From assembly GCF_001425625.1 (NCBI RefSeq), contig NZ_LMCP01000005.1, positions 1,053 to 65,052 on the forward strand: a DNA stretch of 64,000 nucleotides, in the 5' to 3' direction. A program made the translations under genes and the position numbers. The notes beneath the pieces are model-generated. The model made no database searches. It was given only the letters and a program-made list of their open reading frames with translations, and was not told the DNA's origin. Of this stretch, positions 47,573 through 57,187 are shown piece by piece. Source of the DNA: Mesorhizobium sp. Root102 (GTDB lineage: Bacteria > Pseudomonadota > Alphaproteobacteria > Rhizobiales > Rhizobiaceae). Every line of letters starts with the position of its first letter. The stretch's first letter is position 1.

Positions 47573-49168
47573 ATGTCTAATCCAGCCACGACCTTGGATG
47601 ATCACAGGCCCCGGTTTCTCGTCCGGTGGCTGCTCTCGACCAACCACAAGGATATCGGGACGCTTTATCTGATCTTCTCGATCATGGCAGGAGTACTCGG
47701 CACCGCGTTCTCGGTGCTGATCCGGATGGAGCTTCAGGAACCGGGGCTGCAGATATTCGCCGACCCCTCTGTCTACAATGTCGTCGTCAGCGCCCACGGC
47801 CTGGTCATGATCTTTTTCGTCCTCATGCCGGCGCTGATCGGCGGCTTCGGCAATTGGATGGTGCCGATCATGATCGGCGCGCCCGATATGGCTTTTCCGC
47901 GCATGAACAACATTTCCTTCTGGCTGTTGGTGATGTCGTTTATCCTCTTCATCACCTCGATGTTCGTTCCAGGAGCACCCGGCACGCTCGGCCATGGCGG
48001 TGGCTGGACGCTCTATCCGCCACTGTCGACCTCAGGCCAGCCCGGCCCTGCCGTCGACCTCGTCATCCTTTCGATCCACCTTGCAGGAGCGTCATCGATC
48101 CTCGGTGCGATCAACTTCATTACGACCATTTTCAACATGCGCGCACCCGGCATGACAATGCACAAGATGCCTCTGTTTGCCTGGTCGATGCTGGTCACCG
48201 CCTTCATGCTTCTCATGTCGCTGCCCGTGCTTGCCGGCGCGATCACGATGCTGCTCACGGACCGCAACTTCGGCACGACTTTCTTCGTGCCCGAAGCCGG
48301 CGGCGATCCGATCCTGTACCAGCATCTGTTCTGGTTCTTCGGCCATCCCGAAGTCTACATCATGATCCTGCCAGGCTTCGGCATCATCAGCCATGTCATC
48401 TCGACTTTCGCCAAGAAGCCGATCTTCGGCTATATCGGCATGGCCTATGCGATGGTGGCGATCGGCGCGATCGGTTTCGTGGTTTGGGCTCACCATATGT
48501 ATACGGTTGGCCTGTCCGCCGACACCCAGCGCTACTTCGCCTTCGCCTCGATGGTCATTGCCGTTCCAACCGGGGTGAAGGTGTTTTCGTGGCTGGCGAC
48601 CATGTGGGGAGGATCGATCGAGTTCAAGACGCCGATGCTATGGGCTCTCGGCTTTGTTCTGCTCTTCACCATTGGCGGCGTCACCGGGATCATGGTCGCT
48701 AGCCCCGGCATCGACCGCTCGCTGCACGACACCTATTTTGTGATCGCCCACTTCCACTATGTGCTGTCCTTGGGCGCGGTCTTCGCCATCTTCGCCGGCT
48801 TTTATTACTGGTTCCCGAAGATGACTGGTTTCATGTACAGCGAAACGCTGGGCAAGCTGCATTTCTGGCTGATGTTCATCGGCGTCAACCTCGTCTTCTT
48901 CCCGCAGCATTTTCTGGGCATGGCCGGCATGCCGCGACGCTATGCCGACTACCCCGACGCATTTGCCGGCTGGAATTTCATTTCCTCGATCGGGTCCTAC
49001 ATTTCAACGGCCGGACTAGTCGTCTTCTTCATCACGGTGGCGGAAGCTTTCAGCCGCGGACGCCAGGCTGGCGCCAATCCATGGGGCGAAGGGGCGACCA
49101 CGCTCGAATGGCAACTGCCATCGCCGCCGCCCTTCCATCAGTGGGAGAAGCTGCCGCGCATTCTCTAG
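47573..49168 (+). CDS. ctaD: Cytochrome c oxidase subunit I (lone)
   Basis: The 531-residue protein has the twelve membrane helices of COX1, with the ligand motifs SAHGLVM (low-spin heme), HPEVY (Cu-B His and cross-linked Tyr), VWAHHMYT (Cu-B His pair) and VIAHFHYVL (both heme irons). No subunit II, III or assembly gene is next to it. The start at 47573 ([11 protein letters not shown]) follows AGGAAGCACACC. It could replace the main subunit I under special conditions or act with subunits encoded elsewhere. Confidence 0.93.
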   Translation: MSNPATTLDDHRPRFLVRWLLSTNHKDIGTLYLIFSIMAGVLGTAFSVLIRMELQEPGLQIFADPSVYNVVVSAHGLVMIFFVLMPALIGGFGNWMVPIMIGAPDMAFPRMNNISFWLLVMSFILFITSMFVPGAPGTLGHGGGWTLYPPLSTSGQPGPAVDLVILSIHLAGASSILGAINFITTIFNMRAPGMTMHKMPLFAWSMLVTAFMLLMSLPVLAGAITMLLTDRNFGTTFFVPEAGGDPILYQHLFWFFGHPEVYIMILPGFGIISHVISTFAKKPIFGYIGMAYAMVAIGAIGFVVWAHHMYTVGLSADTQRYFAFASMVIAVPTGVKVFSWLATMWGGSIEFKTPMLWALGFVLLFTIGGVTGIMVASPGIDRSLHDTYFVIAHFHYVLSLGAVFAIFAGFYYWFPKMTGFMYSETLGKLHFWLMFIGVNLVFFPQHFLGMAGMPRRYADYPDAFAGWNFISSIGSYISTAGLVVFFITVAEAFSRGRQAGANPWGEGATTLEWQLPSPPPFHQWEKLPRIL

Positions 49169-49229
49169 CTTCGCCTCCTGCTCCAAATCGGCGCCTGCTG
49201 TCACTTCGACATTTTGTCGGGAGAACGAC

Positions 49230-49850
49230 ATGAACGAGACCGCAGATCCAAACAACCAGATCCTGCTCGTGGCGATCATCGCGTTCTATTGGGCGTTGCT
49301 GGGCATTTGGGATCAACTTCTGCCGCGCTCGGGAGAAGGCAAGGCCAAGCGGGACGATGCGCCGACGGACAGGCGGACCAGCGGTGCCGAACACACTTCC
49401 TCCGCCGACACCTCCTCGGAGGGGATTCGAAAGATCGACCCGGATTTCGACGTCGCCGCGTTTCTGGCCGGCGCCAAGACAGCCTATGAAACTATCCTGC
49501 GGGCCTATGTGGACAGTGACATCCAGACGTTGAAGCGTCTTGTCAGGCCGGACGTGCTTGATACCTTCGAGAGAGCCATTGCCGGACGCCGGGATCACGA
49601 GGAGACACTGCATCTCACTTTCATCGGCACCAGCGAAGCGAAGGTCGTCGATACTCTCGAGGAGGACGGTACCGCTGAGATTGTTGTTCGCTTCGTTTCC
49701 GACGTGGTCAGCGTTACCCGCTCGGCCAACGATGCGATCGTCGCCGGCGATCCCGAGCAGATCGTCGAGGTGATCGATACGTGGACGTTCGCCTGTGAAA
49801 TCCCGTCAACGAAGCTGAATTGGATGTTGATCGCCACGGACGGCGAATGA
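49230..49850 (+). CDS. Tim44-domain protein
   Basis: The 206-residue protein has an N-terminal membrane anchor (ILLVAIIAFYWALLGIWDQLL), a polar linker of about 45 residues and a Tim44-like domain (from about 70: DPDFDVAAFLAGAKTAYETIL, then VDSDIQTLKRLVRPDVLDTF). In alphaproteobacteria such proteins (TimA) are linked to membrane protein biogenesis. GGGAG precedes the ATG. It follows ctaD by 61 bases on the same strand and may help assemble the oxidase. Confidence 0.85.
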   Translation: MNETADPNNQILLVAIIAFYWALLGIWDQLLPRSGEGKAKRDDAPTDRRTSGAEHTSSADTSSEGIRKIDPDFDVAAFLAGAKTAYETILRAYVDSDIQTLKRLVRPDVLDTFERAIAGRRDHEETLHLTFIGTSEAKVVDTLEEDGTAEIVVRFVSDVVSVTRSANDAIVAGDPEQIVEVIDTWTFACEIPSTKLNWMLIATDGE

Positions 49851-49962
49851 CAGCATGTGCCGTTCCGATAAGTCCGCCTGACAGCCGATGGCTGATGAGC
49901 CGTCCACCCGAACGATCATTGCTGTGAGAAGGGCGCCGGCCGGCGTGCTCGTGAATCCTCGG

Positions 49963-50259
49963 TTACTCGAACATGATCCGAGCGGTACCTCTTTCGGCGA
50001 TCAACATTCTCCGAGCTTCCTGGATCCGCTCAGCCTGTTGTTTGGTATAGGGACCCATCGGCCGGGTCTTTTCATCGCCGCGACGGACCCGGCAATACCA
50101 GTGGCCGCTGTCCGAGAAGATTTCAACCGAAGTCGGCGTCTCATCGGACGCTTCCCCGGCAACCTCCTTGGCGAACTCGACGATCTTTGAATAATGCTGA
50201 GTAGGTGCAACCGCGTACAAACCGTTGTTAGTGTCAAGTTCCTGTTGCATTGTGGACAT
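49963..50259 (-). CDS. Small hypothetical protein
   Basis: The 98-residue product MSTMQQELDTNNGLYAV has AGGAG nine bases before its ATG. The central stretch SVEIFSDSGHWYCRVRRGDEK and the end with YTKQQAERIQEARRML look like a compact alpha-beta domain. I do not know the family. It runs in the same direction as the Rieske-flavoprotein gene upstream. Confidence 0.65.
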   Translation of the reverse strand: MSTMQQELDTNNGLYAVAPTQHYSKIVEFAKEVAGEASDETPTSVEIFSDSGHWYCRVRRGDEKTRPMGPYTKQQAERIQEARRMLIAERGTARIMFE

Positions 50260-50336
50260 CAGTCAAACTCCTCTCTGTCGCGATGGCACACCGTTCCGTC
50301 ATACTGGCTACGCTCTCCGGTGCCCGAGAGTGCTTG

Positions 50337-51872
50337 CTAATTTGCCATTTGGCGCTCCATTTCCACTTCGGCCTCTAGACTTTCGATGTCGCGAAAGATC
50401 GAGGCGACAGCCAGTGTGCGCCCTGCGCGTTTGAAGTGGAGCAGGCAATCCTTGGCTGTGATGTCTCCATCGACCGCGATCTCATCCCATTGCCCGGCAT
50501 GACCGACATAGTTGATGGAAACGTCGTAATGCTGACTCCAGAAGAACGGCACGGCCGCGAATTTCTCCCGATGGTCGAGCATGTTCCGAGCCGCAGTCTG
50601 CCCCTGTCTCTCGGCAACCACCCAATGCTCGACGCGAATGTTCTCGCCGCTGTGAGGATCTGGCCATCTCGCAATGTCGCCGGCCGCGAAGATCCCTGGC
50701 TCGCTCGTCTCCAGAAAAGCGTCCACAACAACGCCGTGGTCAACGACCAGCCCGGCCTTCTCGGCGAGCCCGATCCGCGGTCGCACGCCAATGCCAGCGA
50801 CGACGAGGTCCGCCGTCAACGTACCACCATTGGTGAGGTTAACCCTGCTACCATCGATGCTACTCGCGGTGTCCCCGAGATGGAATACGACGCCATTCTC
50901 CTCGTGGAGTGCGCGGATGAAGTCGCCCATTTGCGGACCGAGGACCCGTTCCATGGGTCGTTTATCCGGCGCCACGACATGAACGTCGATACCGCGCGAG
51001 CGCAGGGCCGCGGTAACCTCCAGGCCTATGAAACTGGCGCCAAGCACGACGGCGCTGCGCGCAATCGTCGCTCGCTCGATGATCGCCTTGCAATCCGCGA
51101 ACGAGCGCAGCGTGTGAACGTGTGGCTGGTCGGCGCCGGGAATGGTGAGGCGCACCGGTTCGGCCCCCGTGGCAAACAGCAGCCTGTCGTAAGGAACCGT
51201 GCCTTTATCCGCGAGGACAACCTCGCTGGAATGCAGGTCGATGTGAACGGCCTTCGTATTGAGACGCAGGTCGATGTCGTTTTTTGAGTAGAACTTCTCC
51301 CCGCGGAGCGGAATCCAATCCTCCGGTGCCTTTCCGGCGAGGTAGTCGTTGGAGAGATTCGGTCGGTCGACGGGAGGCGCTTGGTCATCGCTGATCATGA
51401 CGATGCTGCCCTGGTACTGTTCGCGCCGCAGTGTTTCGGCGGCTGCGAAACCAGCTGCCCCGCCGCCGACAATAACGATTTTCTCTGGAACCTTGCCTGA
51501 GCTTGCATCACGCCGTTCTGGAGCCGTCCTTTTGCGCCTCTCGCCCACGAATAGTCGACCATCGCGTTCTTCCACCGACCAGCAAGCGAGTGGGTTGAAG
51601 GCAGGGGCGTGCAAGGCTTCGCCTGTGCGTAAATCGAAACACGCGTGATGCCAGGGACACCGGACGGTATCCTCCACCACAAGACCGTCAGCGAGCGGCC
51701 CACCGTAATGTGTGCATGTCGCGCCAATGGCGAAGACCTCGGCCCCGCGACGCACCAACAAAACCTGCTCGTCGCCGCAATGACCGACAAGCTTTGCACC
51801 ATCGGGAAGATCGGACAACGCGATGCCCCGGAACAGATCCGGTCCGGTCGGCTTGCTTTGGTCTTGGGTCAT
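50337..51872 (-). CDS. Rieske-type ferredoxin fused to FAD/NADH-dependent reductase (AIF-like)
   Basis: The 511-residue protein has an N-terminal Rieske [2Fe-2S] domain with C53-x-H55 and C72-x2-H75 (CTHYGG and CPWHHACFD). It is followed by a pyridine-nucleotide-disulfide oxidoreductase domain with GGGAAGFAAAETLRR and GASFIGLEVTAAL, and a small C-terminal reductase domain. The layout matches AIF-like reductases and rubredoxin/ferredoxin reductases. It probably passes NADH electrons to an unknown acceptor. GGGAGAAGG precedes the ATG. Confidence 0.92.
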   Translation of the reverse strand: MTQDQSKPTGPDLFRGIALSDLPDGAKLVGHCGDEQVLLVRRGAEVFAIGATCTHYGGPLADGLVVEDTVRCPWHHACFDLRTGEALHAPAFNPLACWSVEERDGRLFVGERRKRTAPERRDASSGKVPEKIVIVGGGAAGFAAAETLRREQYQGSIVMISDDQAPPVDRPNLSNDYLAGKAPEDWIPLRGEKFYSKNDIDLRLNTKAVHIDLHSSEVVLADKGTVPYDRLLFATGAEPVRLTIPGADQPHVHTLRSFADCKAIIERATIARSAVVLGASFIGLEVTAALRSRGIDVHVVAPDKRPMERVLGPQMGDFIRALHEENGVVFHLGDTASSIDGSRVNLTNGGTLTADLVVAGIGVRPRIGLAEKAGLVVDHGVVVDAFLETSEPGIFAAGDIARWPDPHSGENIRVEHWVVAERQGQTAARNMLDHREKFAAVPFFWSQHYDVSINYVGHAGQWDEIAVDGDITAKDCLLHFKRAGRTLAVASIFRDIESLEAEVEMERQMAN

Positions 51873-52323
51873 TGCCTTCTCCCTTGAGGATCCAGGATCG
51901 GAGACGTCCTCTGCAATCGAGAAGCGGGAATTCTTCAGGTAATCTTTGAGTTCAACGGTAGCTTCTCGCTATTCCCGACATCGTGCAAACGAATTTAATC
52001 GGCGGTTGCGTGCAAATTTAATGATAGGAACAGGCGGTCCGGCGCATCTACAGGATCGCTTGCCCCCTCTTGCGCCAGAAAGAGGCCCGTCGGTGAGCGG
52101 GTGTCTGGCAAGGTTCGGAGCACCGTCGGTGGCCCGGCCTCGATATCGGCGCCTGTGATGTGATCGCGGCCTGTTTGGCATCGAGAGGGGTGATGGCGCT
52201 CCATGCGGAATGCCCAACCTGCCAATGCCATGAGCACTCCGAATGAGCCTCGGCCTTCAGCAGAGTGCGGTTCAACGCAAGCCTTGCCGAAATGCATTTG
52301 CGTCCACCGTCATGATCGTGTTT
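51873..52323. other. Intergenic, no gene seen
   Basis: About 450 bases between the start of the Rieske-reductase gene and the palindromic operator. Two near copies of GTGCAAA...AATTTAAT occur at 51983-52022. An open minus-strand frame at 51995-52297 has no recognisable motif and no good start, and I do not call it. Confidence 0.4.
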
Positions 52324-52354
52324 CTAAAACACACATTGACAATGTATGTTTTAG
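52324..52354. promoter_or_regulatory. NsrR/Rrf2-type palindromic operator upstream of globin gene
   Basis: CTAAAACACACATT at 52324-52337 and AATGTATGTTTTAG at 52341-52354 are reverse complements except at one position, separated by GAC. Long A/T-rich arms ending ACATT...AATGT with three central bases resemble operators of NO-sensing NsrR. It lies 121 bases before the globin ATG, and the regulator remnant is the next gene. Confidence 0.7.
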
Positions 52355-52474
52355 TTGGGATGCTTGCTCGAGTCTATTGCCAAACACAATGAGAACCGAA
52401 CCCGTGTGGCAGTCTGGATGTGTCTGGCGTGATGCCAAAAGCCGCCTTGGCCTTGCGGAAATGGGAGCGCGCAC

Positions 52475-52939
52475 ATGAGCGGGAACAGTCGGAGCAAGAG
52501 AACGATCATCATTGACGGCGTCCCGTTGCCGGATCTGCTTGACGAGACCATGATCCATAATGTGGTTCACGGCTTCTACGATGGGATTCGCCGCGATGAA
52601 CTTCTCGGTCCTATCTTCCAGCAGAGGATACAGCCCGACGAGTGGCCGCATCATCTGGCAAAGATGTGTGACTTCTGGTCGGCGACACTGTTGCGGACGG
52701 CCCGATATCAAGGGCGGCCACTGCCGCCACACCTGGCGATAGCTGGTCTTGGCGAGGTGCATTTCCGCCGTTGGCTTAAATTGTTTCGCGCCACGGTGCA
52801 TGGCATCTGCCCGCCCGACGTCGCGGCGCTGTTCATCGATCGCGCGCTGCGCATCGCTCACAGCTTTCGTCTTGCAGTCGCCTTCAGTCGCGGCGAGACC
52901 ACGATTGGCATCGAACCGATTGCCGAGAAAGACCTGTGA
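52475..52939 (+). CDS. Group III truncated hemoglobin
   Basis: The 154-residue globin has the group III features: HNVVHGFYDGIRRDELLGPIF, HHLAKMCDFWSATLLRTARY, and an F-helix HFRRWLKLF with the proximal His. A C-terminal helix FIDRALRIAHSFRLAV follows. Such globins react with NO and peroxynitrite. GGGAG precedes the ATG at 52475. The preceding palindrome and the following regulator fragment suggest that it responds to nitric oxide. Confidence 0.92.
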   Translation: MSGNSRSKRTIIIDGVPLPDLLDETMIHNVVHGFYDGIRRDELLGPIFQQRIQPDEWPHHLAKMCDFWSATLLRTARYQGRPLPPHLAIAGLGEVHFRRWLKLFRATVHGICPPDVAALFIDRALRIAHSFRLAVAFSRGETTIGIEPIAEKDL

Positions 52940-52999
52940 TGACGAATTGGTTGTGAGTGGTTCCGGTGACGGCGCGCCAACCCAAGAGAGGAACCGCCC

Positions 53000-53460
53000 A
53001 TGAGGCTGACCAACTTCTGGGACTATGCTTTGAGGATGCTGATGTACGCCGCCTGCGCTGGTGATCGCCTGATCACGATCGAGGAGACTGCCCGCATCTT
53101 CAAGGTGTCGAAGACACACCTCAACAAAGTCGCCAACACCCTGACTCGCGGCGGCTATCTGAAGGCGGTGCGCGGCCGTTCCGGCGGCCTTGTTCTGGGC
53201 TCCGGCCCGAGATGATCCGGATCGGCGATGTCATACGGCTGACCGAGCCGGATTTCGCGGTTGTGGAGTGCTTTGCCACCGGGAACCAATGCGTGCTCAC
53301 CGACTCTTGCAAGCTTTCAAGCATGTTTGGCGACGCGATAGCCTCCTTCCACAGCATCCTTGACCTCTACACGCTGGCCGACGTCGCACTGATGCCTCAA
53401 GATTTCCTCGGCAGGCCGTCACCACCCCAAGTTTCCGGCGTGGCGCAAAGCGGCGGGTAA
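53000..53460 (+). pseudogene. nsrR: Frameshifted NsrR-like Rrf2 regulator
   Basis: The first 71 codons encode an Rrf2 helix-turn-helix: MRLTNFWDYALRMLMYAACAG and SKTHLNKVANTLTRGGYLKAVRG. The frame then ends after GPR. The continuation lies in the next frame from 53212: IRIGDVIRLTEPDFAVVECFATGNQCVLTDSC, with the three cluster cysteines of NsrR. A single-base deletion near 53205 separates the two halves. If the base is truly missing the protein is lost; a sequencing error is possible. GAGAGGAA precedes the ATG. Confidence 0.85.
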
Positions 53461-53475
53461 GGTCGACCTCTCCTT

Positions 53476-53489
53476 TTGATCGGAGACAA
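53476..53489. promoter_or_regulatory. Possible FNR/FixK-like box
   Basis: TTGATCGGAGACAA has a perfect left half (TTGAT) and a partial right half (GACAA instead of ATCAA) at the right spacing. It lies 131 bases before the small membrane protein gene. One half-site is imperfect, so this is only a candidate. Confidence 0.25.
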
Positions 53490-53619
53490 AATGTTGCGCC
53501 GCGAAGAATCAAGAGCACCGGATCGATTTGAAGACGGAGCAGACGGCCGTCACAGTCACCTACGCAGGCGCTGCCCCTTTACCGGACGCATGCCGCTTTT
53601 CCTCGGATGGAGATGAGCC

Positions 53620-53763
53620 ATGGTTGAACCAAAGAAGAACGAAGAGACGGTAACAAAACAGTTTGAATCTGGTATCGACCCGGACAACAGTCTGTTGCCG
53701 ATGCTGATCGGAGGGCTTGTTCTGATCGTCATCGGCGCGATCATCGTCATGATGTTTGTCTAG
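53620..53763 (+). CDS. Small single-pass membrane protein
   Basis: The 47-residue product starts MVEPKKNEETVTKQFESG after GGAG and ends in one hydrophobic helix, PMLIGGLVLIVIGAIIVMMFV, with the stop directly after it. The acidic N-terminal part would lie in the cytoplasm or periplasm. I do not recognise the family. It is alone between the regulator remnant and FixL. Confidence 0.6.
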   Translation: MVEPKKNEETVTKQFESGIDPDNSLLPMLIGGLVLIVIGAIIVMMFV

Positions 53764-54204
53764 ACTATTTTCGGAATTAGCGATGCGGTGGATAGTCGGC
53801 GAGCCCGATGTTCGGAGTTGGAAAGACCAGTCTTCTTCGGTTTATTCGGAAAAGATCAACGATCTTCCGTAGAGAGGGGTTTGCAGGGAATCGCGCGTTC
53901 GGCCCGATTGGCCTGTGGGGCGTTTTTTGAAGGCCACCGAGGTCTCGCCCTGTCTCTTAGGCCGAGGGCATCGTTCTCATCACTTTTGCTCACTCGAACT
54001 GAAAGCACCCCCTTCGCATGTCGAGCATCAATGAAGACAACGGCAATCCGACCCGTTTAAGTTCATGCCAGTGCCAGTTGGAGATGGCGACCGTCGTATC
54101 CGGTGCGCTCGGCGTGAGGTGGGAGTTTGCGGAGCAACTCGGTCAGTGCTCGCGGATCGGACTTCACTTCCATTGGAAGATAGGGCGTACGGACATCCAC
54201 AACG
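53764..54204. other. Intergenic, no gene seen
   Basis: About 440 bases downstream of fixL. The place where fixJ would normally be holds no response regulator. A short minus-strand frame (54063-54204) reads DVRTPYLPMEVKSDPRALTE and could be the tail of a lost gene, but nothing supports a product. Confidence 0.45.
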
Positions 54205-55719
54205 TCAACAGGATTCCTGGGGCAGCGTGAACCGGAAGACGCAACCGCCCTCTGGACGCTGTTCCGACCAGATCCTCCCGCCATGGCTCTCAACGATGGT
54301 CCGGCAGATGGATAGACCGACCCCCATTCCGGTCGGCTTGCTGGTCACGAAGGGCTCGAACAGGCGCTGCGCCACATCTTCCGGCAGGCCCGGGCCAGTG
54401 TCTGACACGCTGACTTCCACCATGTCCCGCTGCGCTGGCGTGGATGCGACTGCGAGTTCCTTACGATCAGAACCCTGCATCGCTTCGATCGCGTTGCGCA
54501 TCAAGTTCACCAGGACTTGTTGCACTTGTATCCGGTCGCAGACGACACGGTCTGCCAACGGGTCGATACGCAAGGCGACATTCTGCCCATGGCTTCCGAC
54601 GAGAACCAGCCCGACCGCGTCGCCGACAATCTCGGACAGGCTGTCGCCCTGATGCACCACCTTACCTCGCGACACGAATTGGCGCAGCCGTCTGATGATG
54701 TCGCCGGCCCGCAGCGCCTGGTCAGCCGCATCTTTGAAAGCCGTCTCGATGAGCGGCAGGTTCTTCATTGACGGATCGGACAGCAGACGGCGAGCTCCGC
54801 TGAGGTAGTTCACAATGGCCGAAAGCGGCTGGTTCACTTCGTGCGCCAGGCTTGAGGCCATTTCCCCCATGGCGCTCAGGCGAGAGACGTGAACCAGCTC
54901 TGCCTGCAGTTCCTGCATGCGGGCCTCGTCCTTCCGCCGCTCCGTCAAATCCCTGATGAAGCCCGTGAAAAACCGCATATCTCCACTGGCCACCTCTCCG
55001 ACGACAAGCTCGATTGGGAAAATGCTCCCGTCCTTGCGCTCGGCCGTAACGGTCTTCCCCTTTCCGATGACATGCCTTCGTCCAGTCGCCAGGTATCGCT
55101 GGATGTAGCTGTCGTGCTCGCCGCGGACGACAGACGGCATTAGGATGGACACGCTCCGGCCGACGACCTCCTCCGCGGCATAGCCGAACAGCTGTTCCGC
55201 CGTCCTGCTGAAGGACTCGATGACACCGTGTTCGCCGGCGATGACCATTGCGTCCGGCACGGTTTCAAGGATCGACCGTAGATTCGCCTCACGGGCAGCG
55301 AGTTCGTCGGCGCGCGTCTTCGCCCGTTCTTGGGCGCTATGGAGCCGCTGTCCGAACCACGCCAGCAACACGCATATCCCCCAATAGGCAGCGACGTTGA
55401 CGCCCTCGGCGAAATCAACGCCGTCATACAAGGGCACGAACACCATGCCTCCAACGAATCCTAAAAGGGCCGCCAGTAATCCCGGACTGAACCCGCCGAC
55501 CGCTGCCGCGATGACTACAGTCGGCAGAAAGAACAGGAATGGGGCGTTGACACCCAAGGAGTGCGACAGGGCAAGCCGGATCACGAACGCGGCAAAGACG
55601 AGCCCCGCTGCGAGCGTATAGCCCGAAATCCGCCTTCTCATCGCGCTACCGATCAAGCGCTGCTTTGCCGCCTCAGCCAGCGACAACGGGTCCTGGATGC
55701 GGTTCATTCTCGTGGTCAT
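54205..55719 (-). CDS. fixL: FixL-like oxygen-sensing histidine kinase
   Basis: The 504-residue kinase has four hydrophobic segments (about residues 35-125) and a PAS domain (about 145-260) close to that of rhizobial FixL, including HDSYIQRYLATGRRHVIG with the heme-ligand His at 216. The HisKA domain has phospho-acceptor His293 in SAMGEMASSLAHEVNQPLSA, and the ATPase domain shows GMGVGLSICRTIVESHGG. GAGGGT precedes the ATG. No fixJ is next to it, so it is an orphan kinase in this window. Confidence 0.9.
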   Translation of the reverse strand: MTTRMNRIQDPLSLAEAAKQRLIGSAMRRRISGYTLAAGLVFAAFVIRLALSHSLGVNAPFLFFLPTVVIAAAVGGFSPGLLAALLGFVGGMVFVPLYDGVDFAEGVNVAAYWGICVLLAWFGQRLHSAQERAKTRADELAAREANLRSILETVPDAMVIAGEHGVIESFSRTAEQLFGYAAEEVVGRSVSILMPSVVRGEHDSYIQRYLATGRRHVIGKGKTVTAERKDGSIFPIELVVGEVASGDMRFFTGFIRDLTERRKDEARMQELQAELVHVSRLSAMGEMASSLAHEVNQPLSAIVNYLSGARRLLSDPSMKNLPLIETAFKDAADQALRAGDIIRRLRQFVSRGKVVHQGDSLSEIVGDAVGLVLVGSHGQNVALRIDPLADRVVCDRIQVQQVLVNLMRNAIEAMQGSDRKELAVASTPAQRDMVEVSVSDTGPGLPEDVAQRLFEPFVTSKPTGMGVGLSICRTIVESHGGRIWSEQRPEGGCVFRFTLPQESC

Positions 55720-55788
55720 CGAGACCCTCAGGCTGCCACATCAAAGCTGTACAGGCCGTCCTAATGAAGCAGAATCTCGCCAGGAACG

Positions 55789-55802
55789 TTGCTCAAGATC
55801 AA
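55789..55802. promoter_or_regulatory. FNR/FixK-like box upstream of fixL
   Basis: TTGCTCAAGATCAA has a good right half (ATCAA) and a TTGCT left half with the correct spacing of four central bases. It lies 70 bases before the fixL start, a reasonable distance for activation. The mismatch in the left half makes it a candidate only. Confidence 0.35.
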
Positions 55803-55905
55803 ACAACTTGGCTTCTGACGGAACCCGGCGGACATCCGTCAAAGGATTCCGACGGTTTGGCCCGGCAGGTAGTTCTCGATCGTACGCTCGCACAGGCACG
55901 TTGCC

Positions 55906-57063
55906 TCATATGCGCGGCATGAGCATTGTACGGAAAGCCATGAGAAACAGGCCGAAGCCGGCAACCCACAACATGCCTGCAAGGCTCGTTAAAGCGACGC
56001 CGTAGACGGGCAGAAATTCGACCAGGAGGCGCGACAGGCAGCAAATTGTCATCGCTACGAACGCACCAGTCGCAAGAACCGAGGTCTCGAAGGCGCGGCG
56101 GCTGTGCTTGCGGATCATGCTCGCCATGATGGCGAGAGCCATTGTGCCGATGGCGCCGATCGTCCAGGCATGAACGGCAACAGCCTCCCCTAGCCTTGCA
56201 GGGGCGAAAATGTGGATCGTCAGAAGCCCGAAACCGACGGTGATCCAGACGTACCCAATATGAAGAGCGAGAACTGACGACGACGCCACCATTCGCCATC
56301 CTTTCCACTGGGCGACTCGCATCACCTGACTGCAGGCGGCAAAGGCGCAGGCAAGGCCGGTGAATTGTGCCTGCGGCGCAACAACCCACGAACCAAGGGC
56401 GCATGCCGCCACGACCGCTGCCGCGTACTCAAGAACAGCGGAGCGATCGATGAAGATCCGGCCGTCGACGCTTTCGACGTAAGCCATGGTCAAAGCCGGC
56501 ACGACCCGTCCTCCGATGACCATGAGGAGGCCGATGATCGCAGCCAGGGCTAGTCGCAGTGCAAATTCTACCTGGTAGGACGCTGCCGTGAGCACGTTGC
56601 TGCCACAGAAGATAAGCAGCAGAAATACTATCTTCAGGTTGCGGCGATCCCGGCTGGCGATCACATGTCCCGCCGCGATCAAGAGGAGCGTCAGGACCAA
56701 CAACGCCGAGAGGGCAAGCCCGGCCGGATGCGACAGGAACAGGAAAGTCCCCCGGCTGCACAGCCATAGAGCGACCAGCAAATGCGTGGTGAGCGGCGAC
56801 ACTGCACGACGTCCTGTCCATCGGGGGAGAGCCGTCAACAGAAAACCAGTCAGGATGGCTGGAACCATCCCGAACAGAAGCACGTCACGATGCCAATCGC
56901 CGGGAGAAATCCCGGTCGAGCCCATGGCCGGCATTCCGAACGCTGAGGGCAGCCAGACCGCCGCCCCTACGATCGCGTCCAATCCCGCGATGAGAAAGAA
57001 AGGCCGAAACGGTACCGACATCCGCTTCGCATCGAAAGCGGGCACACTCCGGTCAGCAGCCAT
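55906..57063 (-). CDS. nnrS: NnrS family membrane protein
   Basis: The 385-residue protein has about twelve hydrophobic segments and the NnrS motifs FRPFFLIAGLDAIVGAAVWLP, WHRDVLLFGMVPAILTGFLLTALPRWTG, GRVVPALT and a conserved C-terminal HAWTIGAIGTMALAIM. NnrS is a heme- and copper-containing membrane protein that helps cells survive nitric oxide and other iron-chelating nitrosyl stress. AGAGGAA precedes the ATG. A TTGC-type palindrome lies 125 bases upstream. Confidence 0.93.
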   Translation of the reverse strand: MAADRSVPAFDAKRMSVPFRPFFLIAGLDAIVGAAVWLPSAFGMPAMGSTGISPGDWHRDVLLFGMVPAILTGFLLTALPRWTGRRAVSPLTTHLLVALWLCSRGTFLFLSHPAGLALSALLVLTLLLIAAGHVIASRDRRNLKIVFLLLIFCGSNVLTAASYQVEFALRLALAAIIGLLMVIGGRVVPALTMAYVESVDGRIFIDRSAVLEYAAAVVAACALGSWVVAPQAQFTGLACAFAACSQVMRVAQWKGWRMVASSSVLALHIGYVWITVGFGLLTIHIFAPARLGEAVAVHAWTIGAIGTMALAIMASMIRKHSRRAFETSVLATGAFVAMTICCLSRLLVEFLPVYGVALTSLAGMLWVAGFGLFLMAFRTMLMPRI

Positions 57064-57187
57064 GCAACAATTCCTCTAGAGGGAGATAACTGACACGACA
57101 TCCTCGTTCCGCTTCGCAACTCCCAAAAATCGGCGGTCGGAAAAAACTCAATCCAACGGCAATACCGTCAATGATCGATCTCCGTGT

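Noticed and set aside
51995..52297. Minus-strand frame of 100 codons upstream of the NO operator
   Set aside because: No ribosome-binding site and no known domain. The sequence also lies in a region of low coding character.
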